Assembly: GCF_016031655.1 (NCBI RefSeq)
Contig: NZ_JACCHQ010000001.1
Location: 248,001-312,000 of the forward strand
Source: Bradyrhizobium glycinis
Lineage (GTDB): Bacteria; Pseudomonadota; Alphaproteobacteria; Rhizobiales; Xanthobacteraceae
Direction: 5' to 3'
Length of the DNA: 64,000 bases
A model generated the notes under the pieces. It saw only the letters and a list, made by a program, of their open reading frames with translations, did no database searches and was not told the origin of the DNA. Shown here in pieces: positions 25,747 to 34,322 of this stretch. Made by a program: the position numbers and the translations under genes. Position 1 is the stretch's first letter, and the number at the start of each line of letters is the position of its first letter.

Positions 25747-27180
25747 ATGATGGACGCGATCGTCCTCTCGCATCGCTGGCTCGGGATCGCGTTCTGTCTG
25801 CTGTTCGCCATGTGGTTCGCGACAGGGATCGTGATGCACTTCGTTCCGTTTCCGTCGTTGACGGAAGCGGAGCGATTTGCCGGACTCGTGCCGGCCGATC
25901 GCGACGAGGCGAGGATCTCGGTCGCGGACGCCGTTGCGGCGAGCGGGATTCCCGATGCCACGCGTGTTCGGCTGATCCGGCGGAGTGATGGACCGGTTTA
26001 CGTCGTCTCGGGCCCCGCAGGCTTGCGAGCGGTCCGCGCCTCCGATGGAGCAGACGCGTCGGTGACGTCCGCGGATGTCGCGCTCAGGATCGTGCAAGCT
26101 TACTCACGTCAGCGCGGGCTCGACGCGCTACGCGCCGCGATTGCCGCGCGGTCGGACTACGATCAATGGAGCGTGCCGAACGGTTTTGATGGGCATCGCC
26201 CCTTGTTTCGCGCCGCTCTCGGCGATGCCCCTGGAACGGAGGTCTACGTTTCGTCGCTGACCGGCGAAGTCGTCCTGGATACGACGCGCAGCGAGCGCGC
26301 CTGGAACTGGGCCGGCGGCGTGCTGCACTGGATCTATCCGACGGTTCTGCGCAGCAGCTGGGCGCTGTGGGATCGCGTGGTCTGGACGCTGTCGCTGCTG
26401 GCCCTGATCGCGGCGTTGCTTGGCGCGGTGCTCGGAATCGTGCGGATCAGGTTTCGCAAAGGTCAAATCTCCTCGCCCTACCGTGGCTGGCACGCCCTGC
26501 ATCACCTGATCGGCCTTGCGGCAACGCTGTTCGTGCTGAGCTGGATCTTCAGCGGCTGGCTGTCGATGGATCACGGCCGGCTGTTCTCGCGCGGGCAATT
26601 GACGCCGGCAGAGGCCGGCGTGATGAACGCTGTGCCGGATTGGCGAGAAGCTGCAAAGCTCGATCGCCTGCCATTGTCCCCCTCGGCTCGCGAGGTCGAA
26701 TGGTTCGCCTTCGACGGCAAAGTCTATCGGCGTGATCGGATCGCCCTCGGCCACCAGACTTTGATCGGGGTACGAGACGCGCCGCGCGACGGACAGGCGG
26801 CATACCTGGCGATGGAGGAGATCGGGAATCTGACGGCACGCCTTGGCGCCGGCTGCACCGCTCCGTTCCCGCTCGCTGGCAACGAAAACTATCCGGCGCA
26901 ATCCGCTATTCCGGGGGCTCCCGTCTACCGAACGACCTGCGGCGATCTCTGGTTCGATGTCGATGCCGCCGATGGCAAGGTGCTGCAAAGACTGGACCCG
27001 TCGCGGCGCGCCTATCGCTGGCTCTACAGTGCGCTGCACACGCTTGATTTCCCGATTCTGCTGGCTCATGCGCGGCTGCGTGACGCTCTCATTATCGGCC
27101 TCTGTACGCTTGGACTGATGTTCTCCATCACCGGCGTCGTCATCGGTTGGCGACGCTTGCGGGCCTTGCTCGCAGCCTGA
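25747..27180 (+). CDS. PepSY-domain membrane protein, possible metallophore/corrinoid reductase
   Basis: The 477-residue protein begins with SHRWLGIAFCLLFAMWFATG, a transmembrane helix with a histidine before it. Further helices lie near 215-235, 255-275 (ALHHLIGLAATLF) and at the C-terminus (LIIGLCTLGLMFSITGVVIG). The arrangement matches PepSY-associated TM-helix proteins, some of which reduce iron in imported siderophores with heme held by the helix histidines. Coupling to a B12-controlled receptor suggests reduction of Co(III) in an imported compound; this is inference. Two cysteines (GAGCTAPF, TTCGDLW) lie in the large periplasmic part. Confidence 0.8.
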   Translation: MMDAIVLSHRWLGIAFCLLFAMWFATGIVMHFVPFPSLTEAERFAGLVPADRDEARISVADAVAASGIPDATRVRLIRRSDGPVYVVSGPAGLRAVRASDGADASVTSADVALRIVQAYSRQRGLDALRAAIAARSDYDQWSVPNGFDGHRPLFRAALGDAPGTEVYVSSLTGEVVLDTTRSERAWNWAGGVLHWIYPTVLRSSWALWDRVVWTLSLLALIAALLGAVLGIVRIRFRKGQISSPYRGWHALHHLIGLAATLFVLSWIFSGWLSMDHGRLFSRGQLTPAEAGVMNAVPDWREAAKLDRLPLSPSAREVEWFAFDGKVYRRDRIALGHQTLIGVRDAPRDGQAAYLAMEEIGNLTARLGAGCTAPFPLAGNENYPAQSAIPGAPVYRTTCGDLWFDVDAADGKVLQRLDPSRRAYRWLYSALHTLDFPILLAHARLRDALIIGLCTLGLMFSITGVVIGWRRLRALLAA

Positions 27181-27450
27181 GGCCGGTGATGTCCTCGCTT
27201 ACTGACCGTACAATAAAGAGAGGCTGAGCCGACCTGCGTGCATAGCTCCTAATCAGTCATCTCTCCCGCACCGCGGTTCGATCGCCTGCAAATTAGACAA
27301 GCGGCCTTGGGGGATCCGGTTGCAATGCACCAGGCGCATCTATTTTGTCGAAGAATCCACGGGTGCGCAGCACATTCCGGCTTCGTATCCGTCTGCTCTC
27401 TTCGCGAGCAGCGCTGCACCAAAACGTGCACGATGCTGCGCCGCGCAATG

Positions 27451-27478
27451 CCGGTGGCTTGCTGGCCCGGTGGCTTGC
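27451..27478. repeat. 12-bp direct repeat upstream of the hydantoinase operon
   Basis: CCGGTGGCTTGC occurs at 27451-27462 and again at 27467-27478, a start-to-start distance of 16 nt. It could be a tandem regulator-binding site or a chance duplication. Confidence 0.45.
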
Positions 27479-27551
27479 GACAACCTCGACCCTATCCCGC
27501 GGCCATCGCTCTGTCGCACGCTTTCACGTGATGGCATGACAGGGAATGACG

Positions 27552-27632
27552 ATGAGCGTGCTCGCTTTGGCATTGGACGCGGCGATGGCGGGGAAGGACC
27601 CGGCGTCCGATCCGGACGTCACGCGTAGCTGA
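27552..27632 (+). CDS. Small ORF (26 aa) just before hyuA
   Basis: An ATG preceded by AGGGA (six-base spacer) opens a 26-codon frame, MSVLALALDAAMAGKD followed by ten more residues. It ends 2 nt before the first possible ATG of the hydantoinase A gene, which itself lacks a strong Shine-Dalgarno. The arrangement would allow translational coupling or a leader-peptide role. No family is recognised and a chance ORF is quite possible. Confidence 0.3.
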   Translation: MSVLALALDAAMAGKDPASDPDVTRS

Positions 27633-27634
27633 CT

Positions 27635-29650
27635 ATGCAGATGAGCTACTCCGACAATCATTGGGAGGTCGGCACCGATATCGGTGGCACCTTCACCGAC
27701 ATCATCGCGATCCGGCGTGACTCCTCCGAGGCGCGGATCGCAAAAGTGCCGTCGCGCCCCGACGCACCGGTGCAAGCGATGCTGGAGGCGATCGAGGCGG
27801 TCGGCCTGCGCAAGAGCGAGGTCAAGCGCTTCGTCCACGGCACCACGCGCGTGACCAACGCGATCGTCGAGAACCGGCTGCCGAAGGTGGCGCTGGTCGC
27901 GACCGAAGGGTTTGCCGACGTGCTCGAGATCGCGCGCTACCGCCGGCGCGATCTCTACCGGCTCGACATTCCGCCGAAATCGCCGCCTCTGGTGCCGCCT
28001 GAACGCTGCTTCGGGCTTGCCGAGCGCCTCGACCATGAGGGGCGGGTGCTGAAGGCGCTCGACGAAGCGGAGATCGAGCGCCTGGTGGCGTGGCTGAAGG
28101 GGACCGGCGTTCAGAGCGTCGCGGTCGCGCTCCTCCACGCTTATGCCAATCCAGTGCATGAAAAGATGCTGGGCGAGCGGCTCAGGGGCGTCGTCGCCCA
28201 TGTCTCGCTCTCGCACGAGGTCAATCCCGAGGCGCGCGAATATGAGCGAACCTCGGCGACGGTCTTCAACGCGGCCGCGATGCCGATCGCGGTGGAGTAT
28301 CTCAGCGAGCTGGAGCAGCGGCTGCCGATCGGGCCCGGCCTGCAGGTGTTTCACTCCGCCGGCGCCATGGTGCCGATTTCGGCGGTGAAGCGGCGTCCGC
28401 TGGTGATGGCGATGTCGGGGCCGGCGGCGGGCGTCTCGGCTTCGGTCAGCATCGCGCGCCAGCTCGGCTGCTCGCGCATGCTGACCTTCGACATGGGCGG
28501 CACCACGACGGACGTGTGCCTGATCGTCGACGGCCACGCCGAAATGACCGACGGCCGCATGCTTGGGGACAAGCCGCTGCGCCAGCCGATGCTCGCGGTG
28601 CATTCGATCGGCGCGGGCGGCGGATCGATCGTGCGCAACGGTCCCGGCGGCCTGACGGTCGGGCCGGAGAGCGCCGGCTCCGAGCCGGGCCCGGCCTGCT
28701 ATGGCCGTGGCGGCACGGAGCCCACCATCACCGATGCCAATGCCGTGCTCGGCTATCTCAATCCCGAGACCAAGCTTGGCGACCGCATCGGCATCGACAT
28801 CGCGGCCGCAAAGCGCGTCATCGCGCCGATTGCCCGCGCGCTCGGGCTGAGCCTGACTGAGACGGCACTCGGCATCATCAAGGTCGCGAACGCGACCATG
28901 GCCCGCGCGCTCCGCCGCGTCACGGTCGAGCGCGGCATCGACGGACGCGACTGCACACTGCTGGCCTTCGGCGGCGGCGGCCCGATGCATGCCGCGGGCC
29001 TCGCCGATCTCTACGGCATTCCGGAGGTGGTCGTGCCCAGCGCCTCGAGCGCATTCTCGGCGCTTGGCTGCCTCACCGCCGATTTCAGCTTCCTGCAGCA
29101 GCAGACCCTTCGCGCTGCGCTTGACGGCATCGATCTCGCCCGCGTCTCGGAACGGATCGATGCGCTGATTGCCGACGCCTCGGCGCCGCTTCTCGCCAAC
29201 GATGTTGCAAGAGCGGAGATCCAGATCGAGCTAGTGGCCTTGATGCGGTATGCGGCGCAGAACGACGCCATCCCGGTATCCTTCACGCTGCCGCTCGATA
29301 TTGCCAGGCTGAAGCAGGATTTCCTGGCGCGGCATCACGAGCTGTTCGGCTATGCCACAGGCGAGCCTTGCGTGATCGAGTCCGTGCGGGTGCAGGCGCG
29401 TCGCCCGTCGACGACCATCGTGAGCCGGCCGGCGACTGCGGCGCGGGCGGTGTCTACGGCTACGCGCACTTGCTCGTTCGACGGCTGCCATGACGTGGCA
29501 ACCGCAATCATCGACCGCGCTTCGCTCGCCGAAACCGTCGCTGGTCCCGCCATCATCGAAGACGCCTGGTCGACCGTGGTGGTGCCGCCGGGCTGGCAGG
29601 CGAGGCCCGATACATCAGGCAATTTGTTCCTGACGCGGAGGGCGGCATGA
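27635..29650 (+). CDS. hyuA: Hydantoinase/oxoprolinase family protein, subunit A (HyuA-type)
   Basis: This is the ATP-binding subunit of an ATP-dependent cyclic-amide hydrolase (N-methylhydantoinase or 5-oxoprolinase type; related acetone carboxylase subunits share the fold). The 671-residue protein shows the phosphate loop VGTDIGGTFTDIIAI near residues 9-23 and the second actin-fold loop FDMGGTTTDVCLIVDG near 286-301. ATGs at 27635 and 27641 are both possible starts. It overlaps the B-subunit gene by 4 nt. The true substrate is not readable from sequence. Confidence 0.9.
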   Translation: MQMSYSDNHWEVGTDIGGTFTDIIAIRRDSSEARIAKVPSRPDAPVQAMLEAIEAVGLRKSEVKRFVHGTTRVTNAIVENRLPKVALVATEGFADVLEIARYRRRDLYRLDIPPKSPPLVPPERCFGLAERLDHEGRVLKALDEAEIERLVAWLKGTGVQSVAVALLHAYANPVHEKMLGERLRGVVAHVSLSHEVNPEAREYERTSATVFNAAAMPIAVEYLSELEQRLPIGPGLQVFHSAGAMVPISAVKRRPLVMAMSGPAAGVSASVSIARQLGCSRMLTFDMGGTTTDVCLIVDGHAEMTDGRMLGDKPLRQPMLAVHSIGAGGGSIVRNGPGGLTVGPESAGSEPGPACYGRGGTEPTITDANAVLGYLNPETKLGDRIGIDIAAAKRVIAPIARALGLSLTETALGIIKVANATMARALRRVTVERGIDGRDCTLLAFGGGGPMHAAGLADLYGIPEVVVPSASSAFSALGCLTADFSFLQQQTLRAALDGIDLARVSERIDALIADASAPLLANDVARAEIQIELVALMRYAAQNDAIPVSFTLPLDIARLKQDFLARHHELFGYATGEPCVIESVRVQARRPSTTIVSRPATAARAVSTATRTCSFDGCHDVATAIIDRASLAETVAGPAIIEDAWSTVVVPPGWQARPDTSGNLFLTRRAA

Positions 29651-31227
29651 AGCTCGATCCGTTCGTCGTCGAGGTCATCAGGCACGGGCTCTCCGCCGCG
29701 GCGGAGGAGATGAGTCTCGTCATGACGCGTTCGGCGCGCTCACCGCTCTTGCGCGAGGCCGGCGACCTGTCATCGGCGATTACCGACGGCTACGGCGGCC
29801 TGGTCGGGCAGGGCCGCGACATCCCGATCCATCTCGGCGCGATGGCGTATACCATCCCCGAACTCTTGAAGGTGATGCCGCGCGATGGCCTGAACGATGG
29901 CGACGTCGTCATCTACAATGTCGGCGCGCTCGGCGGCAACCATCTCAACGACGTCAAGGTCGTGCGTCCTGTCTTCTTCGAGGGCGAGATCGTCGCCTTC
30001 GCAGTCAGCCTCGCGCATTGGCCTGACATCGGCGGCACCTGGCCCGGCAGCTATTTCGCCAAGGCAGTCGATACGTTCCAGGAGGCGATGCGGATTCCGC
30101 CGGTGCTGATCGCGACGTCGGCCGGCCTCAACACGCCGATCGTGCAACTGCTCAAGGCCAACGTTCGCGACGCCGAGTCCTGCGAGGGCGACCTTCTTGC
30201 CCAGATCGCGGCGACCAAGGCCGGCGAGAAGCGCATTGTCGAGCTCTGCCGCGAGCATGGCAAGGCGGTCTTCATGGCGGCGCAGTCGCGCCTGCACGAC
30301 CTCTCCGAAATCGAGATGCGGGAAGCGCTGCGCGATCTTCCGGACGGCGTCTACGAGGGCGAGGATTATCTCGACGACGGCAGCGCAAACAATGCGCCGG
30401 CGCGCATCCATGTGAAGATCACCATTCGCGGGGATCAAGCGACCTTCGACCTCTCCGGAAGCTGCGATCGCGTCTCCAATTTTTGCAACACGACGCCGTT
30501 CATGGCGCGCTCGGCGGTCGCCTATGCCGCGCGCATCATGAGCGGACGCGACATGCAGCAGAATGCCGGCGCGCTGCGGCCGCTGACCATCATCACGCGC
30601 CCGGGCTCGATCCTCGAGCCCGGCTGGACCGCCTCTGTGGCCGCCGGCAATCACGAGACCTCCATGCGCATCGTCGATGCGATTTTCCGTGCCATGCAGG
30701 ACACCATTCCCGAGCGACTGTCGGCGGGCGGGGCGACCACCGCGGGCGTGCTGTTCTTCGCCGAGCCGCGGCCGAACGGTTCCTGGAAGATGCTCTATGA
30801 AGTCCATGGCGGCGGCGAAGGTGCGCGGCACGATCGGGCCGGCACGTCCGCAACCCGCGTGCATCTGTCCAATACCTCGAACACGCCGGTCGAGGTGATC
30901 GAGGCGAATTACGCGATCCGGCTCGAGCAGCAGGCCATCCGCCGGAATTCCGGCGGCGCGGGCGCGCATCGCGGCGGTGACGGCTCCGTCCGCACCTACC
31001 GCATCCTGGCGCCCTCGATGCACCTGACCACGTGCGTCGAACGCATGGTGATGGCGCCCTGGGGCATGCAGGGTGGCGAATCGGGAAAGGCCTGCCGCAT
31101 CGCGTTGGTGCGACAGGGCGCGAACGTCGCCATCGACGGCAAGTCGAACCTCGTCTTGCAGCAAGGCGATCTCGTCACGATCGAGATGTGCGGCGGCGGC
31201 GGCTACGGCGCCGTTCCGGCGGAGTGA
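29647..31227 (+). CDS. hyuB: Hydantoinase/oxoprolinase family protein, subunit B (HyuB-type)
   Basis: This is the partner subunit of HyuA. The 526-residue protein begins MKLDPFVVEVIRHGLSAAAEEM and has GQGRDIPIHLGAM and the YNVGALGGNHLNDVKVV region, all typical of HyuB. It ends in a glycine-rich EMCGGGGYGAVP tail that marks the family C-terminus. Its start overlaps hyuA as ATGA. An aminotransferase gene follows after 10 nt. Confidence 0.9.
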   Translation: MKLDPFVVEVIRHGLSAAAEEMSLVMTRSARSPLLREAGDLSSAITDGYGGLVGQGRDIPIHLGAMAYTIPELLKVMPRDGLNDGDVVIYNVGALGGNHLNDVKVVRPVFFEGEIVAFAVSLAHWPDIGGTWPGSYFAKAVDTFQEAMRIPPVLIATSAGLNTPIVQLLKANVRDAESCEGDLLAQIAATKAGEKRIVELCREHGKAVFMAAQSRLHDLSEIEMREALRDLPDGVYEGEDYLDDGSANNAPARIHVKITIRGDQATFDLSGSCDRVSNFCNTTPFMARSAVAYAARIMSGRDMQQNAGALRPLTIITRPGSILEPGWTASVAAGNHETSMRIVDAIFRAMQDTIPERLSAGGATTAGVLFFAEPRPNGSWKMLYEVHGGGEGARHDRAGTSATRVHLSNTSNTPVEVIEANYAIRLEQQAIRRNSGGAGAHRGGDGSVRTYRILAPSMHLTTCVERMVMAPWGMQGGESGKACRIALVRQGANVAIDGKSNLVLQQGDLVTIEMCGGGGYGAVPAE

Positions 31228-31237
31228 GGCAGTGGCG

Positions 31238-32533
31238 ATGAGCAGATTGTTGCGAACCGGGCTGAATGCGGGCGAGGCTGCGCCGATGGCCGTGGTTGGC
31301 GGCGAGGGCGTCTACTTTCAGCTTGCGGACGGCCGCAAGCTGATCGACGGCAGCAACACCGGCGGCGGTCTCGGCCACCGTCATCCCGCAATGGTGGAGG
31401 CGATCCGCCGTGCGGCAAATACGCCCGTCGTCAACGAAGGGTGGACCTGGGTCGGTCGCGAGCAGGCCGCCGACGATCTGATGGCCATCGCCTTCAAGGG
31501 CGAAGAGGACTGGGTCGGCGCGGTGCGCTTCTGCATCAGCGGTAGTGAGGCCAACGACATGGCGCTGTCGCTGTGCCAAGCGCTGACGCAACGTTCGGCG
31601 CTGGCAACGCGCGAGCGCGCCTATCACGGCATCACCGGCCTATCACGCAGCATGACGGTGCAGCCGCAATGGCATGGCGGACTCGCCGTGCACGCCGGCG
31701 GCTCGAAACTACCGGCACCGATGGCGCCGGTGCGGATCCTGCCGGCGCCGGATGGGGCGATCTATGGCGCGCCGGCCAATAATACCCCGCCCAGCGAATA
31801 TCTCGCGGACGCCACGCGCCTGCTCGCGGACACGGCGGCGACGATCATCGACTACACGCAAGGCGGCATCTATTACGACGGCGCCTATCAGGACGAGGTC
31901 GCGCGCTGTGCGCGGCAGGCCGGCTCTTACTGGATTGCGGACGAGGTCGTCACCGGCGCGGGCCGCGCGGGCCGCTGGTTTGCGTTCCAGGGCGCGCAGA
32001 GCCGGCCCGACATCGTGACGCTCGGAAAGTCGCTCGGCGGCGGTGCGGCTGCTGTGGCTGCCGTCGTGGTGTCGAAAGACATCGTCGAGCGGCTGAAGGG
32101 CACAAGCTGGCAGAACTACGGTACGCTGCGCGGCCATCCGATCAGCATGGCTGCGGTGAGCGCTTATCTGAAGGTTGTCAGTGAGGACAAGATTCTGGAC
32201 CACGTGCAAAGTCTGGAGAAGTTGTTCGCCCGCCGCCTGCTCGCGATCGCACAAAAGCATCCGAGCGTGCAGCGCCTGGCGGGGCAGGGGCTGCACTGGA
32301 CGGTGGAGCTCCACGGCCCGGATTGGCGCACATGGCACGCCGACACCACCGAAGTACCGATCGCCTCGCGCGTCGCGGAACGCGCGCTGGAAGCCGGCGC
32401 CGTGATCGGGACCAGCGGCGAGCAGACCTCGCTGTTCCTGGCACCGCCGCTGGTGATGTCCGAGTGGGAGGCCAACCAGCTTCTGGACGCGCTCGACCAC
32501 GGTCTTGACGTCGCTGACGAGGAGCACGGGTGA
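31238..32533 (+). CDS. Class-III aminotransferase (glutamate-1-semialdehyde aminomutase-like)
   Basis: The 431-residue PLP enzyme has SGSEANDMALSL near 101-112, D235 in IADEVVTGAG contacting PLP, and the PLP lysine K264 in TLGKSLGGG. Length and motifs resemble the glutamate-1-semialdehyde aminomutase branch, but the context is catabolic, so it more likely transaminates or isomerises an amino acid from the ring opening. The ATG at 31238 is preferred; GTG two codons earlier is possible. The frame remains open far into hyuB in another phase. The stop overlaps the ligase GTG start. Confidence 0.85.
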   Translation: MSRLLRTGLNAGEAAPMAVVGGEGVYFQLADGRKLIDGSNTGGGLGHRHPAMVEAIRRAANTPVVNEGWTWVGREQAADDLMAIAFKGEEDWVGAVRFCISGSEANDMALSLCQALTQRSALATRERAYHGITGLSRSMTVQPQWHGGLAVHAGGSKLPAPMAPVRILPAPDGAIYGAPANNTPPSEYLADATRLLADTAATIIDYTQGGIYYDGAYQDEVARCARQAGSYWIADEVVTGAGRAGRWFAFQGAQSRPDIVTLGKSLGGGAAAVAAVVVSKDIVERLKGTSWQNYGTLRGHPISMAAVSAYLKVVSEDKILDHVQSLEKLFARRLLAIAQKHPSVQRLAGQGLHWTVELHGPDWRTWHADTTEVPIASRVAERALEAGAVIGTSGEQTSLFLAPPLVMSEWEANQLLDALDHGLDVADEEHG

Positions 32534-34206
32534 ACCACACAACGTCCCTGGTGTCACCGGCCTGGCCGGCGGATGAGCCCTGGCATCTCGCGATGCCGGA
32601 GGGGACGCTCTACGACGCGCTGGTGCGTGCTGCACGTGAACGGCCAACGCATCCGGCGACAGTGTTCTACGGGGCGAGCCTGAGCTACGCCGAGCTGCGC
32701 GACCGGGTCGATGCCATGGCCGGCTTCCTGCAGCGTGTTTGCGACGTGAAGCGCGGCGACCGCGTGATCATCATGCTGCAGAACTCGCCGCAATACGTCA
32801 TCGCCTATTATGCGGCGATGCGGGCGGATGCCGTGATCGTGCCGGTCAACCCCATGAACAAGACCGCCGAGATCGCGTATCTCGCAGCGGATAGCGGCGC
32901 CAGGGTCGCGATCATCGGCAGCGAGCTGAGCGATGTGTTTGCGCCGCTGGTCGGCGAGGCGATTACGCATGCGATTGTCGCGCAGTACCGCGACGAGGTT
33001 CCAGCCGCGACGCCCTACACGCTGCCATCATGCGTGACCGAAGCGCCGTCGGCAGTGCCGTCATCGCCGGCCTGGCACTCCTGGTCGCTCGCGATCGCGC
33101 AAGGCCCGCTGCCGGGTGCGATGGAAGCTGGGCCGGACGATCTGATGATCCTGCCCTATACCTCAGGGACAACAGGCAAGCCCAAGGCGTGCATGCATAC
33201 CCATCGCAGCGCGCTGTTCACCGCCGTGTTGCAGGCGCGCTGGTACGGGCTCGATGGCAGCGACGTGATGACCGGCTTCATGCCGCTGTTCCATGTCGCG
33301 GGCATGCAGGGCTCGATGAATGCCGCCATCGTCTCCGGCGCAACGCTGCTGCTGATGGCGCGCTGGGACAAGGATCTGCTGCCGGATTTGTTCGAGACCT
33401 ATGGCGTCACGTTTTGGAACGCCGCGCCGACCATGATCGTCGACGTCCTCGCCAGCGCCAGTTTCCGCGACAAATGCTTTGCCAAGCTCAAGGTGCTGAC
33501 TGGCGGCGGCGCGGCGATGCCGACCGCGGTGGCCGAACGGCTCAAGGAGCGGTTCGGCCTCGACTTCGTCGAAGGCTACGGCATGACCGAGACGATGTCG
33601 CCGACGCATCTCAATCCGATGGCGGCACCGAAGCGGCAGTGCCTCGGCATCGCCGTGCACGAGACCGACGCCAGGGTGATCGATCCGGAAAGCCTGATCG
33701 AGCTCGACGATAACGTCGTCGGCGAGATCGTCGTGCATGGGCCGCAGGTGCTGCAGGGTTACTGGAACAGGCCGGAGGCGGATGCTGAAGCCTTCATCGA
33801 ACGCGACGGCAAGCGGTTCCTGCGCACGGGCGATCTCGGCTACCGCGACGCCGACGGCTATTTCTTCGCGGTCGATCGCCTCAAGCGGATGATCAATGTC
33901 AGCGGCTTCAAGGTGTGGCCGGCCGAGGTCGAGGCGGCGATGTACCAGAACCGCGCCATCCGGGAATGCTGCATCATTTCGGCGCCGGACGGCTATCGCG
34001 GTGAGACCGTCAAGGCGCTGGTGGTGCTCGATGACGCCGCGCGCGCGACGACGTCGGAGGGCGACATCGTCGGCTGGGCACGCGGCGCGATGGCGAGCTA
34101 CAAGGCGCCGCGCGCCGTCGTCTTCGTCGAGTCCTTGCCGCGCACCGCCAGCAACAAGATCAACTGGCGGCTATTGCAGGATGCCGAATGGGGGCGGACG
34201 GCATGA
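32530..34206 (+). CDS. AMP-forming acyl-CoA synthetase/ligase
   Basis: The 558-residue ANL-superfamily enzyme shows the AMP-binding loop LPYTSGTTGKPKAC near 204-217, GYGMTETMSPTHL, the hinge TGDLGYRDADGYF, and the C-terminal RLKRMINVSGFKVWPAEVE with the catalytic lysine in PRTASNKINWR. It should activate a carboxylic acid as its CoA thioester. The GTG start overlaps the aminotransferase stop. In this cluster the acid may come from the ring-opened substrate after loss of its amino group (inference). Confidence 0.88.
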   Translation: MNHTTSLVSPAWPADEPWHLAMPEGTLYDALVRAARERPTHPATVFYGASLSYAELRDRVDAMAGFLQRVCDVKRGDRVIIMLQNSPQYVIAYYAAMRADAVIVPVNPMNKTAEIAYLAADSGARVAIIGSELSDVFAPLVGEAITHAIVAQYRDEVPAATPYTLPSCVTEAPSAVPSSPAWHSWSLAIAQGPLPGAMEAGPDDLMILPYTSGTTGKPKACMHTHRSALFTAVLQARWYGLDGSDVMTGFMPLFHVAGMQGSMNAAIVSGATLLLMARWDKDLLPDLFETYGVTFWNAAPTMIVDVLASASFRDKCFAKLKVLTGGGAAMPTAVAERLKERFGLDFVEGYGMTETMSPTHLNPMAAPKRQCLGIAVHETDARVIDPESLIELDDNVVGEIVVHGPQVLQGYWNRPEADAEAFIERDGKRFLRTGDLGYRDADGYFFAVDRLKRMINVSGFKVWPAEVEAAMYQNRAIRECCIISAPDGYRGETVKALVVLDDAARATTSEGDIVGWARGAMASYKAPRAVVFVESLPRTASNKINWRLLQDAEWGRTA

Positions 34207-34322
34207 AAGCTGCTTGGCTGGAAAAACAGCGCGAGGCTGCGATATGCTGCGTGCGCCAACACGCCCCTGAAGCTGCGATCCCTAGCCTCGCCAAGAAATT
34301 CAAGAAATCAGGAATTCGCTGA
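34203..34322 (+). CDS. Small ORF (39 aa) tightly packed between ligase and carbamoylase genes
   Basis: The ATG overlaps the ligase stop (ATGA, 34203-34206), and its own TGA shares one base with the ATG of the next gene (34322), so it exactly fills the gap. The product has 39 residues, beginning MKAAWLEKQREAAICCVRQH and ending in a basic KKFKKSGIR tail. No family is recognised. The double overlap is what translationally coupled operon genes show, but the codon content was not tested. It could serve only to pass ribosomes to the carbamoylase gene. Confidence 0.45.
   Translation: MKAAWLEKQREAAICCVRQHAPEAAIPSLAKKFKKSGIR

Larger units (their letters stand above)
27181..27634. other. 454-nt intergenic region before the hydantoinase cluster
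   Basis: No known family was recognised here. Between 27181 and 27450 nothing stands out; a TTGCAA/TATTTT pair at 27320-27346 has only a 15-nt spacer and is not called as a promoter. A 12-bp direct repeat lies at 27451-27478 and a short ORF at 27552-27632, listed separately. The promoter of the hydantoinase operon is presumably here. Confidence 0.6.

Noticed and set aside
27320..27346. A sigma-70 promoter before the hydantoinase cluster (TTGCAA and TATTTT)
   Set aside because: The spacer is 15 nt and the boxes are poor matches; chance similarity in an AT-richer stretch is likely.
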